In this document: piece after piece, positions 51,167 through 59,010 of the stretch | How the letters are laid out: every line of letters starts with the position of its first letter | How positions within the stretch are numbered: the stretch's first letter is position 1 | Source: Roseateles sp. SL47 | GTDB lineage: Bacteria; Pseudomonadota; Gammaproteobacteria; Burkholderiales; Burkholderiaceae_C | Assembly: GCF_026625885.1 (NCBI RefSeq) | Contig: NZ_CP113068.1 | Span: 4,216,001 to 4,280,000 of the forward strand | Direction: 5' to 3' | DNA: 64,000 nt | Notes under the pieces: model-generated | What the model saw: the letters and a program-made list of their open reading frames with translations, nothing else | Told to the model about the DNA's origin: nothing | The model's database searches: none | Program-made: the position numbers and the translations under genes

Positions 51167-52261
51167 TCAGGGCAAGGCGCCGGCGCCAAAGACGGCCAGG
51201 CTGATCAACGTGTAGTCGCCAGCGGGCACGAAGGTGGCCGTGAGCGCCGCCGACACAGGGCCGCCCTTGGCTTTCATGCCGCGCACCACCCAGCCGGCGG
51301 AGTTGAGGTCCTGGGACCAGCGCGCGGCCTTGAGCCGCTCGAAGCCGGCGCCGGTGTTGCGCAGGCAGCGCACCAGGGCGTCCAGGTCCGTATCGGCCAC
51401 CCGGCCTTCCATGCGGATCCCTTCCACCCGGGCATCCGCATCGGCGCGGATCTCGAAGGCATCCGCCAGAAGCGTCTGTCCATCCTGCGGCGCGGCCTCG
51501 CGGCTCACCATGCGGCTCATCGCCACGCAATACCGCAGCGGCGGACCTTCCACCACCGGTGCCTGCTCGGCACGGGTCGGCACGCAGCCCCGCGAGGCGT
51601 CGCTCATGGCGTTGACCAGCCGGCAGACCACGGGCCGGTAGCTGCGGCCATCCCATTGCAGCGTGGTGGTACGGAGCTCCAGCGCGGAGTCGTTGGCGGT
51701 GACATGGATGTCGGGATACCCCATGCGGCCCAACGCCTGCGGCTTGGGCGGCGTGCTGGCCATGGCCAGCAGCAGCGCGCGGTACTGCGTCCCTTCATCG
51801 GCGAACAGGCCGTAGGGGCAGTTGCCGTCCCCGCAGAGTTCACGCGTGCCGGACGCCATCAGGACACGCGGGCCGCTGGGGCCGAGTTCCATCTCCTGCA
51901 TGAGCACGCGGCCATCCGGCGGCACGCCTTCACGCCGGGCCAGCGCCTTGAGCGCCGAGGCCACCTCGGCCGGCACCTTGTCCGGTGCGGCGGTGCGGGG
52001 CGCCGTGGCCGGGCGCGGGCCGGAGCCGCAGCCACTCAGCAACGCAAGTAGCGCCAGCGACGCCACGATGGAGAACAGCGCGGAAAAACTCAACGCGACT
52101 TCCAGGGCCACTCCAGCCCCCAGGCGCCAGCGTGGGCCAGGTTTGTCGGCGGCCGAAGCGTCGGTGGCGGGCAACTCGCCGCCCGAAGGGCTGACCAGCG
52201 CGGGTTCGACCGGCTCCGTGGCGGGCGTCCTGCCGGCCCATGAAAAACTGCGGTGTCCCAT
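51167..52261 (-). CDS. Membrane-anchored hypothetical protein (364 aa)
   Basis: I do not recognise this 364-residue protein. The first 45 residues are polar. A hydrophobic helix (about residues 48-75, VALSFSALFSIVASLALLAL) ends in LLSGCGSG, which looks like a lipobox but is unusually far from the start, so either an internal anchor or a misplaced start is possible. The remainder is a soluble domain with several Cys (ELCGDGNCPYG, VVCRLV, RGCVPT, LRYCVAM, VRCLRN) that could form disulfides, suggesting a periplasmic location. The exact hrpII box at 52338-52361 lies 77 bases upstream, making it the first gene of the cluster leading to the SET-domain gene. Confidence 0.6.
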   Translation of the reverse strand: MGHRSFSWAGRTPATEPVEPALVSPSGGELPATDASAADKPGPRWRLGAGVALEVALSFSALFSIVASLALLALLSGCGSGPRPATAPRTAAPDKVPAEVASALKALARREGVPPDGRVLMQEMELGPSGPRVLMASGTRELCGDGNCPYGLFADEGTQYRALLLAMASTPPKPQALGRMGYPDIHVTANDSALELRTTTLQWDGRSYRPVVCRLVNAMSDASRGCVPTRAEQAPVVEGPPLRYCVAMSRMVSREAAPQDGQTLLADAFEIRADADARVEGIRMEGRVADTDLDALVRCLRNTGAGFERLKAARWSQDLNSAGWVVRGMKAKGGPVSAALTATFVPAGDYTLISLAVFGAGALP

Positions 52262-52337
52262 CCAGACTCTCCAGCCCTGTGGTGGTTGTTGTGAGGCCCA
52301 GTCTCCAGCCTTGCACGGACTCGTCTGGTAAAGCGTG

Positions 52338-52361
52338 CGAAATGGCGCGGTGGGAAACGAA
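52338..52361 (-). promoter_or_regulatory. hrpII/PIP box upstream of the 51167-52261 gene cluster
   Basis: The minus strand reads TTCG-N16-TTCG exactly, 77 bases before the ATG at 52261 and just after the stop of the GNAT gene. A weak -10 candidate (GAGACT) lies 32 bases on; it lacks the expected first pyrimidine. It would drive the genes at 52261, 51121, 50623 and 49614. Confidence 0.68.
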
Positions 52362-52387
52362 GGCCGTTCAAGCCTCCGGCTTACCGC

Positions 52388-52963
52388 TCAGTCCAGCCGC
52401 AGGATCTCGACCATCACCTCTTTGCGCCGTCCCCAGGCAAAGGCCGGCGTCTGGCCGGTGGTCTGGAAGCCGTGCTTGCGCAGCACACGCAGGCTGCGGA
52501 TGTTGTCCACCAGCACATGCGCGTTCAGCGGCCGTTGCGGCGCCACCGCCAGCAACTGGCGAAGCGCCTCGCTGGCCACGCCCTTGCCCCACCAGCGGCG
52601 GGCGATCCAGTAACCGACCTCCCAGTCCCCCTGGAAGCGGTAGCAGGCCACATGGCCGGCGAACTGGCCGTCCGCCAGCACCGCACGGATCTGCAGCTCG
52701 GAATCGGCGAGCACTTTGCGCCATGCCGCATCGAACTCCGCGCGGTTGCCGGGTTCCCGCAGGGTCAGGCCCGCGATGTGCACGGAGGCGGGGTCGCTGA
52801 GGTGGGAAAACACCTCGTCCAGATCGGCCACGGAGAATGGGCGCAGCACCACCTCGGGCAGGGTCCGCTGGCGCTCAGGCAATGCCGGCGCCAGCGGGGC
52901 CGCGAGGAAGCTCCCTGGAGGCGGTCGCCGCAGAAGCCCCTCCTGCTCGTTCAGCACCGTCAT
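52388..52963 (-). CDS. GNAT family N-acetyltransferase
   Basis: This is a 191-residue protein from ATG 52963; a GTG at 52978 would add five residues. Residues 1-38 are a Pro/Leu/Ala-rich extension. The rest is a RimJ/RimL-type acetyltransferase: VVLRPFSVADLDEVFSHLSD, HVACYRFQGDWEVGYWIARR, WWGKGVASEALRQLL (acetyl-CoA loop) and NIRSLRVLRKHGF. It acetylates an amine on a protein or small molecule. It starts about 20 bases after the stop of the C58-like gene, so it should be expressed from that gene's hrpII box. Co-transcription with effectors raises the possibility of a secreted or self-protecting acetyltransferase. Ordinary housekeeping is the alternative. Confidence 0.82.
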   Translation of the reverse strand: MTVLNEQEGLLRRPPPGSFLAAPLAPALPERQRTLPEVVLRPFSVADLDEVFSHLSDPASVHIAGLTLREPGNRAEFDAAWRKVLADSELQIRAVLADGQFAGHVACYRFQGDWEVGYWIARRWWGKGVASEALRQLLAVAPQRPLNAHVLVDNIRSLRVLRKHGFQTTGQTPAFAWGRRKEVMVEILRLD

Positions 52964-52983
52964 GACGCGAGGAGCCACCGGGC

Positions 52984-54084
52984 TCAGATCAGCCCGCCAT
53001 CGCGGATGCCGTCGTGGTCGATGTCCACGCCGTGCATCGCCACCTCCATCAGCTGCGCGTTGTGCAGGATCGACAGAGCCTGGCGCATGTCGCCGCGCTC
53101 GCGCTGGTGCAGCAGCCGCTGCTCGTGCTCGGCGGCAATGCCCGCGAGCATCGGCTGCAGGTCGTCGCCGGCCAGGGTGAAGATGCCGCGCGTGGGGTCG
53201 AACAGCGAGAACTGCTCGTCCGCCTCCCGGATGCAGGCCACCGGCCGGGGCAGCAGCCCTCCTGTGAGCAGCAGCAGATGGAACTTGTGTTCCGAGTCGC
53301 GCAGACGGTCGGACAGCTGCCGGGCTGCGGTATCGATGACATCCGCCTCGGTGCTCAGCAGCAGGTTCAGGCGCAGGGCCAGGTCGCGATCCGACGCGCG
53401 CAGCACGCTACCCACGCGCGGATGCGGCCCGAGCGCCCGCAGGCCCTCCATCAGCTCGCGGTGGCCGAGCAAGGCGTCCACCACGCCGGTCTCGTACAGG
53501 CGCTGCAGGCGGTCCTCCTGGACCGTGAGCGCCTGGCCGGCCAGCAGCCATTCCAGCGCCAGACCGGTCGACACCACCGGGGCGGTGGCCGTGTAACGCG
53601 GCAGTAGCTGCGCGATCAGCGAGGATTCATCAAACACCACATACGGGAAGGCATGCAGTGTCTCCACCGCCCGCCCCAGCGCGAGCCGGTCCGGACCACC
53701 TGTCGCCGCATGGCGCGGCGCCACCAACTGCGTATGCGAGGCATCGCCCGCCGCCACCGTCCCCATGGCATCCATCGGCGGCGTCGCCTCGGGGCGCTGC
53801 ACCGGCAGCGGGGCGCGGGCGCGCCACAGGGATTCACGCGGCGCGGGCTCCAGGTCGGCGCGCGCCGGCAGCGGCGCCACGGCGGTGGGCGCGCTGACGG
53901 CGGCGCTGGACAGGGAACTCCCCAGCCTCATCGGCCGGCGCAGCGCGGCCAGCCCTCCCTCGCTGACCGCCATCGTGCGAGGACCGGTGGGCACGGCCTG
54001 GGCGGGGGTGTTCGGCTCGGCATCACGCGGTGTGTCGAAGACGGGAACGCGAACGCGGCGGACGAGGGAAACGGGGGTGACCAT
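52984..54084 (-). CDS. C58 (YopT/AvrPphB)-like protein, candidate type III effector, catalytic Cys apparently replaced
   Basis: This is a 366-residue protein, ATG 54084 with GGAG upstream. The first 130 residues are disordered and Pro/Ala/Arg-rich. The C-terminal part resembles peptidase family C58: an N-terminal active-site helix (APVVSTGLALEWLLAG, 169-183), a His block (SEHKFHLLLLTGG, His266/His269) and FSLFDPTRGIF with Asp296. In active members the helix begins with Cys (GxCxGL). Here Ser172 stands at that place and no Cys is near, so it may be an inactive or Ser variant, or only a fold relative. An exact hrpII box (54155-54178) lies upstream. The assignment is by motif pattern only. Confidence 0.55.
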   Translation of the reverse strand: MVTPVSLVRRVRVPVFDTPRDAEPNTPAQAVPTGPRTMAVSEGGLAALRRPMRLGSSLSSAAVSAPTAVAPLPARADLEPAPRESLWRARAPLPVQRPEATPPMDAMGTVAAGDASHTQLVAPRHAATGGPDRLALGRAVETLHAFPYVVFDESSLIAQLLPRYTATAPVVSTGLALEWLLAGQALTVQEDRLQRLYETGVVDALLGHRELMEGLRALGPHPRVGSVLRASDRDLALRLNLLLSTEADVIDTAARQLSDRLRDSEHKFHLLLLTGGLLPRPVACIREADEQFSLFDPTRGIFTLAGDDLQPMLAGIAAEHEQRLLHQRERGDMRQALSILHNAQLMEVAMHGVDIDHDGIRDGGLI

Positions 54085-54154
54085 GGGTTGTTTCTCCACT
54101 GATGAATGTTGCCCCCATTGCGCCAAAGCCTGGGGTCTGGTGCTGCGCAAAGAA

Positions 54155-54178
54155 CGAAGCGGACACCGGGAACGCGAA
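54155..54178 (-). promoter_or_regulatory. hrpII/PIP box upstream of the C58-like gene
   Basis: Exact TTCG-N16-TTCG on the minus strand, 71 bases before the ATG at 54084 and inside the gap that follows hrpW. No good -10 element was found at 30-32 bases. Its position and orientation match the other boxes. Confidence 0.65.
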
Positions 54179-54233
54179 ACCACCCCGGGTGCCCGGTGCC
54201 TTCCGCACAGTTGGCACGGCGCACCGCCCTCCA

Positions 54234-55427
54234 TCAGCCGGTGTAAGGCTTGTAGCTCTGGTTCACCGCGCCTTCGACCAGCGCGCCGGAGGGTGCCAGC
54301 ACGTCGTTCTTCACCGTGCTGGGATCCACGTTGCTCAGGTAGATCCTGGCCTGCGGCGAGTCGGTACGGACCAGCGCCTCACCCGCGTCCTTCGTGGTGA
54401 TGTTGCTGAGCTTCACGGTCAGCGGGAAGTCCTTGCCACCGTTCTGGCGCACCAGCTTGTCGAAGTCCTCGGCGTGGAAGCCGTTGATCGAGATGGAGCC
54501 CGACGCGTTGATCTGGAAGACCTTGTCCGACGCGTGATATGCACCACCGCCCTCCACCGTCACATGGCCCGGCTTCTTGAGCGTGAAGGCATCCTCGCCC
54601 ACGTCCTTCCACCAGACGTTCTTGAGCGTGGCGTCGCCGTTGGCATGCACACCGTCGCCGCCCTGCACCTGCACGTTCTGCAGGGTGGCCCCGGGTTCCA
54701 GCTGGAAGACCGGCTTCTGGGTCTCGGACTGACCGCCATCCCCCAGTTCCGGGCCGGCCTGGTAGAGCTTGCCGCCACCGTCGAACGTCTGGCCCGCCTT
54801 GACCACGATGGGCTCGTGCACAACCACGGTGCCCTTGGCCTCCGGGATGCGGGTGGAGGGCGTGATCGTGGTGGGCGCGTCGGTCTTGCCCGGCGAGGTG
54901 GGATTGGTGGGCGACGTGGGGGAAGTCGGCGAGGTGTCCGGCTTGGTGGACGGCTTGCCGCCGCCATGGGCATCTTCGGGCGGAGAGACGCCGCGATCGC
55001 CTTCGTTGGAGCCCTCGTGCTTGTTGCCGGTCCGGCTCCATGGATTCGACGAACCGTTGTTGTCGTTCTGGCCGGGGGATGAGCCGCCCACGCCACCACC
55101 GCTACCCCCACCGCCGCCGCCAGAACATCCGTCGGCGCCGCTGCCATCCTGCTGCGGATTGAACAGGCTCTGCAGGTTCTGCAGGAACTGCTGGAAGGGG
55201 TCGGTCTGTTGCTGCGAACCGCCGGAAAATGGGCTGCCTCCGCCACCGTTCTGCGAGAACAGGTTGGCCATGTGGTTGAGCAGGGCCATGCCCAGGGCAA
55301 TGGTCTGCATCATCTGCGCCACCTGCATCATGCCGGGGCTGATGCCGCCGTCGCCATGGGGCTGGTAGGCGTTGTAGCGTGCGTAAGGATCGGCATTCGT
55401 CGAGCCGATCGGTTCCACTGCGTTCAT
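54234..55427 (-). CDS. hrpW: HrpW-type harpin with pectate lyase (PL3) domain
   Basis: This 397-residue two-domain harpin is secreted by the type III system and acts at the plant cell wall. The N-terminal part (about 1-200) is rich in Gly, Ser, Gln, Asn and Pro, with Gly runs near residue 105 and a TSPTSPTNPTSP repeat. The C-terminal part (about 205-397) is a family 3 pectate lyase-like domain: VVVKAGQTFDGGGKLYQAGP, GGQSETQKPVFQLEPGATL, GDGVHANGDATLKNVWWKDV and GEDAFTLK. One Cys occurs in the harpin part, whereas harpins usually lack Cys. ATG 55427 has AAGGAG upstream, and the exact hrpII box is at 55510-55533. It is the first effector gene after the hrcT operon. Confidence 0.92.
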   Translation of the reverse strand: MNAVEPIGSTNADPYARYNAYQPHGDGGISPGMMQVAQMMQTIALGMALLNHMANLFSQNGGGGSPFSGGSQQQTDPFQQFLQNLQSLFNPQQDGSGADGCSGGGGGGSGGGVGGSSPGQNDNNGSSNPWSRTGNKHEGSNEGDRGVSPPEDAHGGGKPSTKPDTSPTSPTSPTNPTSPGKTDAPTTITPSTRIPEAKGTVVVHEPIVVKAGQTFDGGGKLYQAGPELGDGGQSETQKPVFQLEPGATLQNVQVQGGDGVHANGDATLKNVWWKDVGEDAFTLKKPGHVTVEGGGAYHASDKVFQINASGSISINGFHAEDFDKLVRQNGGKDFPLTVKLSNITTKDAGEALVRTDSPQARIYLSNVDPSTVKNDVLAPSGALVEGAVNQSYKPYTG

Positions 55428-55471
55428 CTGCTGACTCCTTGTGGGCGCGACTCGAATGGAGCGCCGCCTGC

Positions 55472-55533
55472 AGAATGCCCGCGGGGGTCCACCGGCCCCG
55501 CCCCTTGGGCGAATTGATGTCGGCCAGTCCGAA
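55472..55533 (-). promoter_or_regulatory. hrpII/PIP promoter of hrpW
   Basis: The minus strand reads TTCG (55533-55530), N16, TTCG (55513-55510), N32, CATTCT (55477-55472), a YANNNT -10. It sits between the hrcT stop (55560) and the hrpW start (55427), so hrpW has its own HrpB/HrpX-type promoter. Confidence 0.82.
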
Positions 55534-55559
55534 TGTCGGCTCGAACGTCCGTTCGGAAT

Positions 55560-56387
55560 TCAGCGAGCCGCCGCGTCCGTGAAGAACCTGTGCAGCTCCC
55601 GCGACAGGTCGTCCAGCATGAAGTGCCCACGCAGCTGCGTGAAATACACGCCGATCATCAGGCTCAGCATCACCATCGTCACCGCGCCCTTCACGGGCTG
55701 GGCCATGCTGTTGGGCTCCAGCTTCTCGGCGGTCTTGGTCAACAGGCCGAAACCCAGATCGACCAGCAGCAGCGTCAGCAGCGCCGGGGCGGACAGGCGC
55801 GCCACGGACAACATGTACTCCCCCAGCCGCATCTGGGCAAAACGCTCCAGCAGCTGCACGCCATCGGGCGAGGTCCGCGTCAGCGGCCACCAGGTGTAGG
55901 AATCGAAGATCATGCCCAGGAAGGCCGTCATGCCGCCCAGCACGTAGAAGGCCCAGATCGCCATCTCACCCAGCAGCGAACCCACGGGTGTGCTCTGGTC
56001 GCTGCTGTTGGGGTTGCTCTGCTGCACGTTGTTGTAGCCCGCCAGGTTGTCGATCATGGAGCCCACGCCCTCGGCCACCCAGAAAATCAGTCCGGCGGCG
56101 AAGCCGATCAGCAGGCCCAGCACGGCCTCCTTCAGCACCAGCAGGGCCACGTCGACGATGGACAACCCGGCCACGACATCCGGGGACTGGCCCCATGCGA
56201 TGAAGAGCCCGATCCAGATGGGTAGCCCCGCTCGCACCATGCCTGGCAGCTTGGCGGCGGAAGTGGCCGGCATCACCAGCATCGCGGCGATCAGGCGCGC
56301 GCTGCACAGGGACAACAGCGCAAACAGGTTGCGTAGCAACGTGCCCTGCTCCATCAGGATCTGGTACTGGTCCATGCCGGTGCTCAT
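55560..56387 (-). CDS. hrcT: Type III export apparatus protein SctT (HrcT)
   Basis: This 275-residue inner-membrane protein has about six to seven hydrophobic helices. It is the SctT/FliR-related component of the export gate. RLIAAMLVMPATSAAKLPGM, VLGLLIGFAAGLIFWVAEGV and GSMIDNLAGYNNVQQSNPNS are family blocks. ATG 56387 overlaps the stop of hrpB7 (ATGA). It is the last gene of the hrpB1-hrcT operon, as in Ralstonia and Xanthomonas. The other gate genes (SctR, SctS, SctU, SctV) are not in this window. Confidence 0.92.
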   Translation of the reverse strand: MSTGMDQYQILMEQGTLLRNLFALLSLCSARLIAAMLVMPATSAAKLPGMVRAGLPIWIGLFIAWGQSPDVVAGLSIVDVALLVLKEAVLGLLIGFAAGLIFWVAEGVGSMIDNLAGYNNVQQSNPNSSDQSTPVGSLLGEMAIWAFYVLGGMTAFLGMIFDSYTWWPLTRTSPDGVQLLERFAQMRLGEYMLSVARLSAPALLTLLLVDLGFGLLTKTAEKLEPNSMAQPVKGAVTMVMLSLMIGVYFTQLRGHFMLDDLSRELHRFFTDAAAR

Positions 56388-56914
56388 GCGCGGCTGCCCA
56401 CCTCGTCCGCTGTGGCGCGGGCTTCGATGGCCATCCCGATCATCCGCGCCACCGCCGTCTCCTCGGCGTCCTCGTCCTGGGTGTCCTCCTGGGCTTGCGC
56501 GGCCTCCCGGATGGCCTTCTTCAACTCGTCCTTGAACAGCTGCGCCTGCTGCTCCAGGCGTTGCAGATGGGCGCGAGCGTCCCGCAATTCCTCACGCACC
56601 GTGGCCACCCGCTGCTTGTGCACACTCGTTTCGTGCTGGGCCTGCTTGAGGTCCTGCTCGCTGGCGTCGATCTGGCGCTTGCGCATCAGGGCCAGGTCCG
56701 GCGAGAAGCTCTGTGCACCGCCATACAGGTCGAACAGCGCCCGCTGCGCGTTCTCGAAGACCTCCTGCCGGTGGGCCTCGGCGGCGCGGGCCTTCTCCAG
56801 CCCGGCCTCGCACTCGCGCACCGAGGCCAGAGCCTCGGCCACCACGCCTTCCTGCCGCTCGATGCGGCGGGCCTTGAGCCGCACCAGGGTGCGCCAAATC
56901 GGGATGGCCGCCAT
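56384..56914 (-). CDS. hrpB7: Type III stalk protein SctO (HrpB7)
   Basis: This 176-residue protein is an almost continuous coiled-coil (RLKARRIERQEGVVAEALAS, then long Glu/Gln/Arg heptads to about residue 150). This is the form of SctO/FliJ stalk proteins that couple the ATPase ring to the export gate. ATG 56914 is chosen because AGGAG lies ten bases upstream; a TTG at 56932 is an alternative. The gene order hrcN-hrpB7-hrcT identifies it as HrpB7, since sequence conservation in this family is low. Confidence 0.82.
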   Translation of the reverse strand: MAAIPIWRTLVRLKARRIERQEGVVAEALASVRECEAGLEKARAAEAHRQEVFENAQRALFDLYGGAQSFSPDLALMRKRQIDASEQDLKQAQHETSVHKQRVATVREELRDARAHLQRLEQQAQLFKDELKKAIREAAQAQEDTQDEDAEETAVARMIGMAIEARATADEVGSRA

Positions 56915-56928
56915 CTCCGCCGGTCTCC

Positions 56929-58251
56929 TCAACCCTGTGCGACACCGGCCATCGCCCGCACCGACGCGTCATAGCGCCAGAGATCCTCGGTCGCCTGGCA
57001 GAGAAACTCGCGCACCCGCGGCTGCTTGTCCACCGCCTCGTCGGCCAGCGCATCGGCACCAGGACGGTACTCGCCCATCTGCACCAGCATCTCCAGCTCG
57101 TCGAACTTGGCCATCAGCTGCCGGAAGCGGCCCGCCGCATCGCGGTGTTCGCGGCTCACGATCTGCGACATCACCCGGCTGAGGCTGCCCAGCACGTCGA
57201 TGGCGGGGTACTGGTTCTTGGCCGCGATCTTGCGGGAGAGGATCATGTGGCCGTCCAGGATGCCGCGCACCTCCTCCGAGATCGGGTCACTGCCGCTCTC
57301 GTCTTCATACAGCACGGTGTAGAGCGCGGTGATGGAGCCGGTCGCCCCCATGCCCGCCCGCTCCAGCAGGCGCGGGATCTCCGCAAAGACCGAAGGCGGA
57401 AACCCCCGGCGCGCCGGCGGTTCGCCCGCGGCCAGGCCGATCTCCCGTTGCGCCCGGGCGAACCGGGTGAGCGAATCCATCATGAGCAGCACCTTCAGCC
57501 CCTGGTCGCGGAAGTACTCGGCAATGGCGGTGGCGGCATGGGCGGCCTTCGCGCGCTCGATGGAGGACCGGTCCGAGGTGGCACAGACCACCACCGAACG
57601 GGCCATGCCGGCCTCACCCATGATGATCTCGATGAACTCGCGCACTTCGCGCCCCCGTTCACCAATCAGCGCGATCACGCTGATGTCGCAGGCCGTGCCA
57701 CGCGCCAGCATGCCCATCAACGTGCTCTTGCCCACGCCGGCCGGCGCGAAGATGCCCATGCGCTGGCCTTCGCCGAGGGTGAGCAGGGCGTCGATGATCT
57801 TCACCCCGGTGGGCAGCGGCCGCTCGATCATCTCCCGCGCCATGGGGCTGGGGGGCAGCGCAAAGACCGGGCGTTTCTCCACGGTGTGGATGGGACCCCT
57901 GCCGTCGATGGGCCGGCCCAGGCTGTCGATCACGCGGCCCAGGACGCCCTGCCCCACGGGCACGGACAGCACTTCGCCCAGGCCACGGACCCGGCTGCCG
58001 ACCCCGATGCCCAGGATGGAGCCGAATGGCGACAGGATGCTGCGTCCGTTGGAGAACCCCACCACCTCGGCGGACTGCAGCACGTCGCCATCGGCGCCGA
58101 TGATTTCGCACAGTTCGCCCAGGCGGGCGTCCAGCCCACTGACCCGCATCAGCGTACCCACCACCTCCACCACCTTGCCGGTGCGGCGGACCAGCGGCTG
58201 GGCGCGGATCTGCGCGTCCATGAGCGCGGTCAACCGGTCGAGATCGCTCAT
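56929..58251 (-). CDS. hrcN: Type III secretion ATPase SctN (HrcN)
   Basis: This is a 440-residue ATPase of the F1-beta/FliI type that powers substrate unfolding and release at the base of the injectisome. The Walker A motif is FAPAGVGKST (about 169-177), and VLLMMDSLTRFA holds the Walker B. RRGFPPSVFAEIPRLLERAG and LDGHMILSRKIA are highly conserved blocks. ATG 58251 overlaps the SctL stop (ATGA); a longer reading to 58299 lies within sctL. Confidence 0.96.
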   Translation of the reverse strand: MSDLDRLTALMDAQIRAQPLVRRTGKVVEVVGTLMRVSGLDARLGELCEIIGADGDVLQSAEVVGFSNGRSILSPFGSILGIGVGSRVRGLGEVLSVPVGQGVLGRVIDSLGRPIDGRGPIHTVEKRPVFALPPSPMAREMIERPLPTGVKIIDALLTLGEGQRMGIFAPAGVGKSTLMGMLARGTACDISVIALIGERGREVREFIEIIMGEAGMARSVVVCATSDRSSIERAKAAHAATAIAEYFRDQGLKVLLMMDSLTRFARAQREIGLAAGEPPARRGFPPSVFAEIPRLLERAGMGATGSITALYTVLYEDESGSDPISEEVRGILDGHMILSRKIAAKNQYPAIDVLGSLSRVMSQIVSREHRDAAGRFRQLMAKFDELEMLVQMGEYRPGADALADEAVDKQPRVREFLCQATEDLWRYDASVRAMAGVAQG

Positions 58252-58976
58252 GGGCCCGCTCCAGTGCCATCGGGTCCCGTTGGGGACAGCCTCGCACATG
58301 CCTGCCCGATCGCCGAGCGCAGTGCCTCCAGTTGAACGTCCAGGCTCGCATCCAGCGAGCCCTGCGCGGAGTCGAACAGGCAGGCGCCGGGCGCCAGAGC
58401 CTCATCCGCCACCACATCGATCTGTGCCTGCCGGGAGTAAGCGCCCTGCGAGAGCGCCACCGCTTCCTGGGCCGCCGCCAGGTCATCGGGATGCACGCGC
58501 AGGGTCGCGGCGCTGGTCTCCCGCAGCAGTTCGCCCACATGCATCAGCGCCTTGTCGAACAGGCCGCGCGCGGGCTCGCTGCGCAGCACCCGCTCCACGG
58601 CGGTGGTCACCAGGCGGGCCAGGGCCTCCAGCCGGGCCTCCATCGACGTGGCCTGGGCCAGCACGTGTTCGAGCCGACGCGCATGCCAGGCCTCCAGCAC
58701 CGACGCTTGCGCGTCACGCCGCGCTTGCGCCTCAGTCAGTGAGGCCAGTTCGCTCGCCTGCCGTTCGGCGTCTTCAACGATCTGGCGGGCCTGCGCTCTC
58801 GCGTCCGCCAGGCAGGCCTCGGCCTCCTCGCGGGCCCGCGCGCGCAAGCCGTCGACTTCCTCATCGATCAGGCGCATGGCCGCGCCGGCCTCCACAAAGC
58901 GCTCCACCTCGGCCGCGCGCAGCCATCCGTCGGGCACGCCGAGCTTGTCGTTCCGCAGCGCCAGCCAGGTCCACAT
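58248..58976 (-). CDS. hrpB5: Type III ATPase regulator SctL (HrpB5)
   Basis: This is a 242-residue FliH-like protein that binds the SctN ATPase and links it to the sorting platform. The start MWTWLALRND (ATG 58976) is preferred because GGAGGAG lies nine bases upstream; ATG 58994 is a longer alternative. The middle is a long charged helix (EEVDGLRARAREEAEACLAD onward), and the C-terminal domain has LRVHPDDLAAAQEAV and LFDSAQGSLDASLDVQLEAL, both typical of SctL. It lies between hrpB4 and hrcN, as in the Hrp2 gene order. Confidence 0.88.
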   Translation of the reverse strand: MWTWLALRNDKLGVPDGWLRAAEVERFVEAGAAMRLIDEEVDGLRARAREEAEACLADARAQARQIVEDAERQASELASLTEAQARRDAQASVLEAWHARRLEHVLAQATSMEARLEALARLVTTAVERVLRSEPARGLFDKALMHVGELLRETSAATLRVHPDDLAAAQEAVALSQGAYSRQAQIDVVADEALAPGACLFDSAQGSLDASLDVQLEALRSAIGQACARLSPTGPDGTGAGP

Positions 58977-59010
58977 CTTGTTTTTCTCCTCCATCACCCT
59001 GGCATCCCGG

